Shown piece after piece: positions 8,246-13,955 of a DNA stretch of 13,955 nucleotides. Location of the stretch: positions 1 to 13,955 of the forward strand of contig CAYMQB010000056.1 of assembly GCA_964392665.1 (NCBI GenBank). The letters are read 5' to 3'. Position numbers and translations under genes: made by a program. A model generated the notes under the pieces. It searched no databases. It was not told the origin of the DNA and saw nothing but the letters and a program-made list of their open reading frames with translations. Source of the stretch: CAYMQB01 sp964392665 (GTDB lineage Bacteria > Hydrothermota > E44-bin80). How positions within the stretch are numbered: the stretch's first letter is position 1; every line of letters begins with the position of its first letter.

Positions 8246-8971
8246 TTACCTTTTTTCGGTTATTTCAAGATACAGTTCTTCGATACTTTCACCTTTTACA
8301 TTACATTTTCCCTTTATCTCTTCTATCGAACCCTCGACTATCAATTCTCCATTGTCAATAATTCCAATCCTGGTGCATATTTGTTCTGCTACAGACAGTG
8401 TATGTGTCGAGAGAAATATGGTAACACCCTGTCTTGCTTTTTCAACCAGAACGTTCTTGACTACTCTCGCACTTCTGGGATCAAGCCCAACCATAGGCTC
8501 ATCTATTACAATTACACAAGGATTATGTATCAAACAAGAAGAAATCACAACTCTTTGCTTCATCCCATGAGAATACTCACCTGTAGGAGAATCGAGCCAT
8601 TTATTCATTTCAAATAGCTCCTCATATTTATTTATAGCATTTTCCAATTTGGAAGATTCCATCTTGAAAATGTGACCAATGAAATACAGAAACTCACGCC
8701 CTGTAAGATACTCGTAAACAAAAGGTGTATCAGGAATATAGCCAATTTTCGACTTAACCTCAATGGGATTAGCAATAACTGAAATGCCTTCAACAGTAAC
8801 AGATCCGCTATTTGGTTCAATCAAGCCAACAAGCATCTTGATAGTTGTGGTTTTACCGGCACCATTGGGTCCAAGAAACCCGAAAAGTTCACCTTTTCTT
8901 ATATCGAGATTTAAGTCCTTAACGGCTGTTTGTGTTCCAAATGTTTTCGTTACACTCGTAAAACTGATCAC
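8246..8971 (-). CDS. ABC transporter ATP-binding protein (ABC-2/NatA type)
   Basis: This is a 241-residue cytoplasmic ATPase subunit. Walker A is GPNGAGKT at 34-41. The signature is YSHGMKQR at 133-140, the variant common in ABC-2 exporters. Walker B is VIVIDEP at 153-159, and the H-loop is His190 in STHTLS. The usual Q-loop glutamine is replaced by Asp81 in GYIPD, also seen in this subfamily. The start is GTG at 8969-8971, directly after the TAA stop of the transglutaminase-like gene, so translation is probably coupled. No permease gene lies on either side, so the membrane partner must be encoded elsewhere or the pair works in another way. The transported substrate is unknown. Confidence 0.93.
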   Translation of the reverse strand: MISFTSVTKTFGTQTAVKDLNLDIRKGELFGFLGPNGAGKTTTIKMLVGLIEPNSGSVTVEGISVIANPIEVKSKIGYIPDTPFVYEYLTGREFLYFIGHIFKMESSKLENAINKYEELFEMNKWLDSPTGEYSHGMKQRVVISSCLIHNPCVIVIDEPMVGLDPRSARVVKNVLVEKARQGVTIFLSTHTLSVAEQICTRIGIIDNGELIVEGSIEEIKGKCNVKGESIEELYLEITEKR

Positions 8972-10444
8972 TTAATTGGATTCTATAATCCTTATACTAA
9001 TCTGACCAACAAGTTTGATTACCTTAATGAAATCGAGTAGTGTTCCTTCTTCGAGTTTCAAGTGTGTTGCATCTGCAAGGTGTTGTCCAAAAACAGGGTC
9101 ACAGGCCACCCATCTTCCCCAGTAAACTTCATTCCATGCATGATAGTAAAATGCTCCGTCGACATAGACTATTCCAACAACAACTTTTGCAGGGATACCA
9201 AGTGAACGTACAAGTGCGGCAAATAGAACCGCATGTTCGTTGCAATCGCCAACCCTTGATGATAATACTTCTTTTGCATACGGAATGCTAAATGTAGGTG
9301 CTTTTCTTATGTTTTCATACACCCAATCCAAAATATCTTCCACGCTTTCCCATTTATCCTTGCTCCCCTTCGTTATCTTTTGTGCAATTTTCGCAATTTC
9401 AGTGTCATCACACGGCATAAAAGGTGTCGAGGCAAGGTCATTTTCAAATTCTTCTCTGTTAATACCATCGATCGAGAAATTCAAGCGTGGTTTTTTTATG
9501 TTAACCGTAATTTTCCCATTCGCATATTGTTGTCTTTCATTGTTCAGGAATTCATAATCCGATGTAATGCCACTAATCTCTATAACAAGGTGAGTCAACT
9601 TCCTTGGTTTTTCAATCCTACCCTCAGGATAAATTGCATAAGTTTCATATATTTTCAGTCCCTGTACTGACTTTCCTAAATCTGCTATCTTGTCAAGCGA
9701 CTCTCTCCTCATAGTTATACCCATAGGAGAAGATTCCATCAACATCTTTTTTTCTTTGTCAAAATATAGTCTTGACTCTAATCCCAACATCCTTACAATG
9801 ATGTAATCAGTATTATAATTTTTTCCGTCCAATTTAATTACCTCTTTTCCTCCTCTGCTAATGTCAACATCGACAACCTTCTCTGAAAGTGGTTCAAATA
9901 TTGCATAATTGAGAACCGTGTCCTTTTCAAGCTCCAGATACTGGACAACCCTTTCAATGGAGGCAGGTACAAAAGGCTTATCTCCAATGGGAAAAACAAC
10001 GTTCTTCTTCTCTCCACAATTTTCAATCGTTAGAAATATCGAATCTTCTTTAATAACGCCATTCGTTCTTACTTTGTGTTCTCCACTTATAACCTCTGCG
10101 TAAAACGATTTCAAGATAAAGTTCTCATCAGCCTCAGATACTGAATATGTTGTAACACTCTGACTAAATCCGTATGCTACAATATTCATAATCGATTTTT
10201 CGCTTATTCTTACACCACTTTGGGTTTTTTCTTGTTTCGAAATGGAATATCCAATTTTCTCATCATTCACGTAGATTCCATAACCACTGACATCCAGATC
10301 CAGAATATCCCTGTCTGTTATGAAATTCATTCCTAAGTCTTTCTCTCCCTTCCAGGGATATTTCACAGCAAAAATGATGGTAACTATCCAAACCACAAAA
10401 ATCAAAGCAAGAAAAAAGAAAAAAGATTTTTTCACCTTTTTCAT
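8972..10444 (-). CDS. Membrane-anchored transglutaminase-like protein
   Basis: The 490-residue protein has one N-terminal hydrophobic helix (about 7-27) after KKVKK, so it is probably anchored with the bulk outside the cytoplasm. Residues about 45-340 are a beta-rich region without a recognised name. The transglutaminase-like core lies at about 365-455 with a complete Cys-His-Asp triad: Cys401 in GDCNEHA, His435 in YYHAWNEVY and Asp449 in CDPVFG. Bacterial members are usually proteases or peptide-processing enzymes rather than crosslinkers. The ATG at 10442-10444 follows GAAAGGA at a good distance. The next gene, an ABC ATPase, begins at the base after this stop, which suggests the two products act together, perhaps in export or envelope remodelling. 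That functional link is inference. Confidence 0.88.
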   Translation of the reverse strand: MKKVKKSFFFFLALIFVVWIVTIIFAVKYPWKGEKDLGMNFITDRDILDLDVSGYGIYVNDEKIGYSISKQEKTQSGVRISEKSIMNIVAYGFSQSVTTYSVSEADENFILKSFYAEVISGEHKVRTNGVIKEDSIFLTIENCGEKKNVVFPIGDKPFVPASIERVVQYLELEKDTVLNYAIFEPLSEKVVDVDISRGGKEVIKLDGKNYNTDYIIVRMLGLESRLYFDKEKKMLMESSPMGITMRRESLDKIADLGKSVQGLKIYETYAIYPEGRIEKPRKLTHLVIEISGITSDYEFLNNERQQYANGKITVNIKKPRLNFSIDGINREEFENDLASTPFMPCDDTEIAKIAQKITKGSKDKWESVEDILDWVYENIRKAPTFSIPYAKEVLSSRVGDCNEHAVLFAALVRSLGIPAKVVVGIVYVDGAFYYHAWNEVYWGRWVACDPVFGQHLADATHLKLEEGTLLDFIKVIKLVGQISIRIIESN

Positions 10445-10611
10445 TCGCTGTCCTTTCTTGAACGGTTATACAGTGATTTCAGGTTTCAAATTACGGGTAG
10501 TCCTTCCATAGATGATGCTAACAATCTCTTTTCATAATGCACTGCTAATCAAGTTGTCTTCAACTGTTTAATCCCTTTGTTGATTATTTCATACAAATTA
10601 CCGCAAAATCT

Positions 10612-10806
10612 TTAGAATTTTTTTGTAAATCCTATGCTCGTTCCCATTGTAATCTCACCATTGTCGATCCTCAGATGAAAACCACACTCAGGATTTGTGC
10701 ATACCCATGCTTTATATCTTATAGATGCTCCATCTCTACCATAATCAGAAAGTGGAACAAGCACACCCTTATCGCACTTAATACATTTTGGAAATGATTC
10801 AGCCAC
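10612..10806 (-). CDS. Small zinc-ribbon protein of unknown function
   Basis: I chose the GTG at 10804-10806 because a perfect GGAGGT (10813-10818) lies 6 nt upstream. The longer reading from ATG 10821 would place that ribosome site inside the coding region and add only MGGVT. The product is 64 residues. Cys8-x2-Cys11 and Cys36-x4-Cys41 form a zinc-ribbon pattern (KCIKC and WVCTNPEC), and the C-terminus HLRIDNGEI is beta-like. There is no signal peptide or membrane segment. It starts 25 bp downstream of tRNA-Leu and has no promoter of its own that I can see, so it is probably transcribed with that tRNA. I do not recognise a named family. A nucleic-acid-binding or regulatory role is only a guess. 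Confidence 0.75.
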   Translation of the reverse strand: MAESFPKCIKCDKGVLVPLSDYGRDGASIRYKAWVCTNPECGFHLRIDNGEITMGTSIGFTKKF

Positions 10807-10831
10807 TGTAACACCTCCCATCTGAGTTTTG

Positions 10832-10915
10832 TGCCGAAGAGGGGATTCGAACCCCTACATCCGGAAGGACACTGGACCCTGAACCCAGCGCGTCTACCAG
10901 TTCCGCCACTTCGGC
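10832..10915 (-). tRNA. tRNA-Leu (anticodon CAG)
   Basis: The acceptor is GCCGAAG/CTTCGGC with discriminator A. The D arm reads GTGGCGGAACTGGTAGAC. The anticodon stem CTGGG/TCCAG encloses TTCAGGG, giving CAG. A long variable arm (GTCCTTCCGGAT) is present, and the T arm is GGTTCGAAT. CCA is not encoded. It has its own strong promoter. Confidence 0.95.
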
Positions 10916-10923
10916 GTTAATCA

Positions 10924-10951
10924 ATCATACCAGAATTAAGCAAAAAGTCAA
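10924..10951 (-). promoter_or_regulatory. Promoter of tRNA-Leu and the zinc-ribbon gene
   Basis: On the minus strand TTGACT (10951-10946) and TATGAT (10929-10924) are separated by 16 bp, close to a consensus sigma-70 type promoter. Transcription should start near 10917, two bases before the mature tRNA 5' end at 10915. This is the best promoter I can see in the window. Confidence 0.7.
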
Positions 10952-10966
10952 GAAAAAATAAGAAAG

Positions 10967-11055
10967 CGGAGAGAGGGGGAGTCGAACCCCCGATCCCGAT
11001 CTCTCAGGATGCGCGATTTCGAGTCGCGTGCTTTCGTCCACTCAGCCATCTCTCC
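10967..11055 (-). tRNA. tRNA-Ser (anticodon CGA)
   Basis: The acceptor is GGAGAGA/TCTCTCC with discriminator G. The anticodon stem CGCGA/TCGCG encloses CTCGAAA, giving CGA. A long variable arm (CATCCTGAGAGATCGGGATC) follows, and the T arm is GGTTCGACT. CCA is not encoded. It is the third serine isoacceptor in the window. It lies downstream of tadA and may share its transcript. Confidence 0.95.
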
Positions 11056-11057
11056 GA

Positions 11058-11074
11058 TTTTTGCAGTGCAAAAA
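11058..11074. repeat. 17-bp palindrome between tadA and tRNA-Ser(CGA)
   Basis: TTTTTGCA and TGCAAAAA flank a single central base. The palindrome lies 3 bp upstream of the tRNA-Ser(CGA) 5' end. To its right, ATAGCAT occurs at 11074 and again at 11089, in an AT-rich stretch. No T-run follows the stem on the coding strand, so I do not call it a terminator. It could be an operator or an RNA-processing structure. Confidence 0.4.
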
Positions 11075-11106
11075 TAGCATAATTGCTAATAGCATATTGC
11101 ATAAGG

Positions 11107-11595
11107 CTAATCTTTTCTCGCTTCTGATTGGTTTCTTTTTTTTCGAAAAAATTCAATGAGCAAATTCTCTATATCCTGTTTCAGGATGTCAGTTTCTATG
11201 ACCTCCACTGTATGATTGAACTTATTCTTTTCAAGAATATCAATCACTGAGCCAAAACTTCCGAATTTCGGTTCCTTCACAGCGTATACAACCTTCTCTA
11301 TCCTTGAATGTAGGATAGCACCACCGCACATCATACAGGGTTCAACACTAACATAAATCGCACATCCATTCAATCTCCAGGATTTTATCGTATTACAAGC
11401 GTCACTAATTGCAATAATCTCCGCATGTCCTGTTGGGTCATTCAGACTCTCAACCCTGTTGTGACCCCTACCAATAACCACATTACCCCTAATTACAACA
11501 GCTCCAATAGGGACCTCCCCCTCATCTAAAGCTTCCAGTGCTTCCCCGTAAGCTTCCTTCATCCATTTTTCGTCTGTTTCTCTTCCCACTTTCAT
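11107..11595 (-). CDS. tadA: tRNA-specific adenosine deaminase
   Basis: This zinc enzyme converts adenosine 34 to inosine in the anticodon of tRNA-Arg(ACG), allowing it to read CGU, CGC and CGA codons. Numbering from the ATG at 11593-11595, the zinc and catalytic residues are His57 and Glu59 in GHAEI, and Cys87 and Cys90 in EPCMMCGGA. The length of 162 residues is typical. A GTG directly in front of the ATG (11596-11598) is an alternative start adding one residue. I prefer the ATG because GGATGAG sits 5 nt before it. The C-terminus FFRKKRNQSEARKD is basic, which fits tRNA binding. The tRNA-Arg(ACG) gene, its substrate, lies 186 bp upstream on the same strand. Confidence 0.96.
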   Translation of the reverse strand: MKVGRETDEKWMKEAYGEALEALDEGEVPIGAVVIRGNVVIGRGHNRVESLNDPTGHAEIIAISDACNTIKSWRLNGCAIYVSVEPCMMCGGAILHSRIEKVVYAVKEPKFGSFGSVIDILEKNKFNHTVEVIETDILKQDIENLLIEFFRKKRNQSEARKD

Positions 11596-11610
11596 CACAG
11601 CTCATCCCAG

Positions 11611-11734
11611 ATTAGGTAATTTAGTAATTTTGTTTAGTTCATTTGAACGTTTAGTTCGTTTCATTTTTTCTCAACAAAACGTGTGTTTTACAGCCAAAGC
11701 CGTTTTTTTACAGTTTATCCTTTATCCTTACCTT
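11611..11734. repeat. Phased short-repeat tract upstream of tadA
   Basis: This lies in the gap between tRNA-Arg and tadA. In plus-strand words, AATTT starts at 11618 and 11626 (8 bp apart). GTTTAGTTC occurs at 11632 and 11649 (17 bp apart). TTTATCC occurs in tandem at 11714 and 11721 (7 bp apart). The word types and spacing resemble the tracts upstream of gltX and ligA. No gene is supported here. Confidence 0.5.
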
Positions 11735-11780
11735 TTCACCGATACTCCGTCTCTCTATTCACTCTTCTGTTCTCAAAGAC

Positions 11781-11857
11781 TGGCGCGCCTGGCGCGACTC
11801 GAACGCGCAACCTGCGGATTCGTAGTCCGTTACTCTATCCAGTTGAGCTACAGGCGC
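11781..11857 (-). tRNA. tRNA-Arg (anticodon ACG), CCA encoded
   Basis: The acceptor is GCGCCTG/CAGGCGC with discriminator G and an encoded CCA. The D arm is GCTCAACTGGATAGAGT. The loop CTACGAA gives anticodon ACG, the only bacterial tRNA normally edited to inosine by TadA. The T arm is GCGCG/CGCGC around TTCGAGT. The anticodon stem has an A-C mismatch at its outer pair (27-43). The integrase gene ends 33 bp before the 5' end of this tRNA. Confidence 0.95.
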
Positions 11858-11889
11858 AAGTATAATAATATAATAACTTAGTATTTTTA

Positions 11890-12927
11890 TTATTTAAAAA
11901 TTTTTCCATTTGTGACCAATTTGTGACTATCATTAAGCCTGAGTCTTCTTTGCAAGATGTTAACTGCTTGTTGTTTGTGTTTTCCAGATAGATGAGCATA
12001 TCTCATGGTCATCTGAATTGTTCTATGTCCTAACAGTTCTTGAACAGTCTTTAGATTAACATTTGACATAACAAGATGGGAGGCAAAAGTATGCCGCAAA
12101 GTGTGGAATGTTACATCTTTTATACCGGATTTGTTTAAAGCTGTTCTAAATGCGGTCCTGACATCTTTATAAGGTTTTCCAAGACTATTTTGAAAGACAA
12201 ACTCATTTACAGATTCATTTTTAAGTTCAAAAAGAACTTCCTTTAAAGCATCACTGATAGGAATTTTACGTGAAGAACCTCCTTTGGTTTCATCTAAAAT
12301 AATGAGATTAGTATCAAAATCAATATCTTTCCATTGTAGTGTAAGTATCTCATTAAGTCTCATTCCTGTAGTTATGGCTGTAATAACAATAGGCTTTAAT
12401 TGTGGAGAGCTACACTCCATAAGTCTGTGTATTTCTTCTTCTGAGAGAAACCTCAATCGTTTATTGTTTTCCTTGAAGAATTTGACTTCAGTTACTGGAT
12501 TTGCTGATGCCTTTTTCCATTTAATTGCCAAGTTAAACATATGCTTCATACAGGCTAATTCTCTGTTGACAGTAGTTGGTTTAACTTCCTCACTTCTTTT
12601 CTGTTTGTAGTTTTCAATATCCAGAGGAGTGATATGCTTTATTTTCATATCTTTGAAAAATGGTAAGATATTGCCTAGACTCGTAACATCCCTTCTCCAG
12701 GATTTTTTGTTTATCTTTGCATATCTTATGTATATTTTAGCAAGCTCATCGAAAGTAGTTACTGATTTATAAGTTTCAATGTCAAATTTTGCTTGCGTAA
12801 TTTCAGCTGTTCTTATTGCTAATATCCTTTCAGCAAGCTTCTTGTTTGGGCCTACTCTTTCCCTTATTCTTTTTCCATCAAAGTAATAATCAATATACCA
12901 GATATTTTTTCTTTTATATGCTCCCAT
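11890..12927 (-). CDS. Tyrosine recombinase (phage-type integrase)
   Basis: The 345-residue protein catalyses site-specific DNA recombination for an integrated element. The N-terminal arm-binding segment (about 1-50) has the pattern WYIDYYFDGKRIRERVG. A SAM-like core-binding domain spans about 55-145, and the catalytic domain about 155-330. All expected catalytic residues are present: Arg190 in TTGMRLNE, Lys215 in the beta-hairpin, His275 and Arg278 in HTLRH, His301 in LGHR, and nucleophile Tyr310 in TMRYAHL. The ATG follows AAGAAGG at 5 nt. It looks more AT-rich than the housekeeping genes to its left, which fits acquired DNA. The next gene upstream encodes an excisionase-like protein. Which att site it uses is open (see findings). 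Confidence 0.92.
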   Translation of the reverse strand: MGAYKRKNIWYIDYYFDGKRIRERVGPNKKLAERILAIRTAEITQAKFDIETYKSVTTFDELAKIYIRYAKINKKSWRRDVTSLGNILPFFKDMKIKHITPLDIENYKQKRSEEVKPTTVNRELACMKHMFNLAIKWKKASANPVTEVKFFKENNKRLRFLSEEEIHRLMECSSPQLKPIVITAITTGMRLNEILTLQWKDIDFDTNLIILDETKGGSSRKIPISDALKEVLFELKNESVNEFVFQNSLGKPYKDVRTAFRTALNKSGIKDVTFHTLRHTFASHLVMSNVNLKTVQELLGHRTIQMTMRYAHLSGKHKQQAVNILQRRLRLNDSHKLVTNGKIFK

Positions 12928-13021
12928 CTTTACCTTCTTTTCTTATAATATAGCATTTTTTTTCTTTTTTGTCAATAGAAAAATTAGCGAAAAGTCAATA
13001 ATAATGCTGGTTTTTAGGCAT

Positions 13022-13216
13022 TTATTTATACCATACTTTCTTTACTTCAATTGTATTTTTTTTAATCCATTCTTTGATATCTTCTAAATAAAATTTTGTT
13101 AATCTTCCACACTTAACATGACAAATTTTGTTCTGTGAAACCCAATTGTAAAGAGTTCCAATACTTATCCCAGTTAACTCTGAAAGTTCTTTTATGTTGA
13201 TTAGAATCTTTTTCAT
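13022..13216 (-). CDS. Small helix-turn-helix protein, excisionase/MerR-like
   Basis: The 64-residue basic protein has a helix-turn-helix at about residues 6-30 (IKELSELTGISIGTLYNWV), followed by a wing-like segment (HVKCGRLTKFYLEDIKEWIKK). This is the HTH_17/excisionase layout. It would bind DNA and could direct excision by the adjacent integrase or regulate the element. The ATG has only a weak ribosome site. It starts 13 bp after the stop of the upstream remnant, so translation may once have been coupled. A function as recombination directionality factor is inferred from position and fold only. Confidence 0.75.
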   Translation of the reverse strand: MKKILINIKELSELTGISIGTLYNWVSQNKICHVKCGRLTKFYLEDIKEWIKKNTIEVKKVWYK

Positions 13217-13229
13217 TATCTTGAATATC

Positions 13230-13805
13230 TTAAAGTTTGAAAAATTCCATAATATTGTCAGCTCTTAGTAATTGAGATAACAAACAAGAATAAGTTTTCT
13301 CTCTATATTGTGTCTCTAAAGAAGCAATCATTTTATTTATCTCAGATATTTTGTCTTTCTGGCATGTTGTAATGACATAATCAGCTCCTGACTCAAGATT
13401 TTTAATAATATTATGTTTTTCTTGTGCTGGCGCTGAGTTTATAGATATTTCAATTGCTATCTTTATCTGTTTGTCATCTTTTAGTTGCTCAACGAGAATA
13501 TCAATAAATTTATCTTTAATATTTGCTTCGATTTTAACTTTATTGTTTTTAGATTTTCTAAGATGCTCTGCAATTTTGTTCTGCCAAAACCAATGTTCAA
13601 AACCTGTGCCTTTTGTGTATTTTAATTCTGGCATGTTAATAACTTTATAACCTTGCTCTGTTATTTCCAAAAATTTTGTTAGTCCTCCTCTACCACCGAG
13701 ACTTATCTCAATAATTTTACAAAGAGCATTTTTTATCAGAGTTTTAACAATTCTATTACCTTTACCTGCTGAGAGATTAAGATTAGAATAGTGTTGAGAA
13801 ATTGA
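13230..13805 (-). pseudogene. Gene remnant lacking its 5' end: winged-helix plus nuclease-like C-terminal region
   Basis: The minus-strand frame is open from the stop at 13230 back to a TGA at 13815-13817. It has no convincing start: the first candidates, TTG at 13670 and ATG at 13634, fall inside conserved-looking sequence. The readable product begins near QHYSNLNLSAGKGNRI and continues through a winged-helix-like segment (EISLGGRGGLTKFLEITEQGY). Then comes the motif GFEHWFWQ and a domain with FIDILVEQ and IAIEIS, resembling a PD-(D/E)xK fold in which the usual Lys is Ser. From memory, this arrangement resembles the C-terminal part of HerA-type or conjugative ATPases. The ATPase part would have been lost where the repeats at 13822-13907 begin. 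The family assignment is tentative; the missing 5' part is better supported. Confidence 0.55.
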
Positions 13806-13821
13806 TGTCGAGGTTCAGAGG

Positions 13822-13907
13822 AATTCCCCAGTTGGGGTCAGGATAATTCCCCAGTTAGGGTCAGATTAATTCCCCACCTGGGGTCAAAAGAATTCCCCAC
13901 TTGGGGT
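13822..13907. repeat. Four 23-bp-phased palindromic repeats (possible insertion-element end or operator array)
   Basis: Four units start at 13822, 13845, 13868 and 13891, exactly 23 bp apart. Each begins AATTCCCCA, has two variable bases, then TGGGG or TAGGG, then TC, followed by five free bases. CCCCA and TGGGG make each unit an inverted repeat with a 2-bp centre. The array starts about 16 bp beyond the point where the truncated frame loses coding sense. Multiple short repeats at an end are known for IS21-family elements; tandem operators or replication iterons look similar. The window ends 48 bp later, so any gene it serves is not visible. A TATAAT at 13909-13914 follows the last unit on the plus strand. 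Confidence 0.8.
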
Positions 13908-13955
13908 CTATAATCAAAAAATGAGATATATTAGTTACCTTTTTTATGATATAAT

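Noticed and set aside
11058..11074. Intrinsic terminator for tadA
   Set aside because: The palindrome is not GC-rich and is followed on the minus strand by the tRNA-Ser sequence rather than a run of T.
11630..11881. Plus-strand reading frames over the tadA upstream region
   Set aside because: They run through the antisense of tRNA-Arg and the repeat tract, with low-complexity translations and no ribosome site.
13230..13670. Complete 146-codon gene starting at TTG 13670
   Set aside because: The frame stays open and protein-like for about 45 codons upstream, and the only GGAGG is 13 nt away, so this looks like a chance start inside a truncated gene.
13822..13907. CRISPR-like array
   Set aside because: Units are about 18 bp with only 5 free bases between them, far too short for spacers, and each unit is itself a palindrome.

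Overview
The window is a gene-dense, AT-rich bacterial segment in which every supported gene lies on the minus strand. It carries seven tRNA genes, a set of housekeeping enzymes (gltX, ligA, tadA), a secreted gingipain-type protease, a PAS/HD-GYP signalling protein, and the edge of an integrated or mobile region at the right end. The C25 protease with its NGDG-type C-terminal domain, the tRNA genes scattered among housekeeping genes, and the odd phased intergenic tracts suggest an uncultured lineage of the FCB/WOR-3/Cloacimonadota kind. That placement is an inference from style, not from a marker gene.

Layout from left to right (transcription runs right to left). 1-2374: secreted C25 cysteine protease, cut by the window edge. 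2628-4264: gltX followed by tRNA-Glu(CTC) and tRNA-Gln(CTG); the gltX stop codon lies inside the tRNA-Glu gene. 4475-4653: tandem tRNA-Ser(TGA) and tRNA-Ser(GCT), 2 nt apart. 4716-8051: a cytoplasmic PAS/coiled-coil/HD-GYP phosphodiesterase and NAD-dependent DNA ligase. 8246-10444: a membrane-anchored transglutaminase-like protein whose stop codon directly abuts the GTG start of an ABC-2 type ATPase; no permease gene is adjacent. 10612-11055: a small zinc-ribbon protein, tRNA-Leu(CAG) with a good promoter, and tRNA-Ser(CGA). 11107-11857: tadA and tRNA-Arg(ACG), which is the substrate TadA edits in bacteria. 11890-13216: a tyrosine recombinase and a small helix-turn-helix protein of excisionase type. 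13230-13805: a gene remnant that has lost its 5' part. 13822-13907: four 23-bp-phased palindromic repeats that begin just where the remnant's reading frame ends.

The most unusual signals are these. First, short phased DNA tracts lie upstream of ligA (TCGT every 9 bp), gltX (GTCT every 7 bp and AATTT every 8 bp) and tadA (TTTATCC every 7 bp and AATTT every 8 bp). Second, the 23-bp repeat array at the right end abuts a truncated gene and looks like the end of an insertion element or an operator array. Third, gltX overlaps its own cognate tRNA gene. Fourth, tadA sits beside tRNA-Arg(ACG).

No gap between genes exceeds 300 bases. The gaps at 2375-2627 and 10445-10611 hold no gene that I can support. 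I saw no rRNA, CRISPR array, riboswitch or convincing intrinsic terminator.
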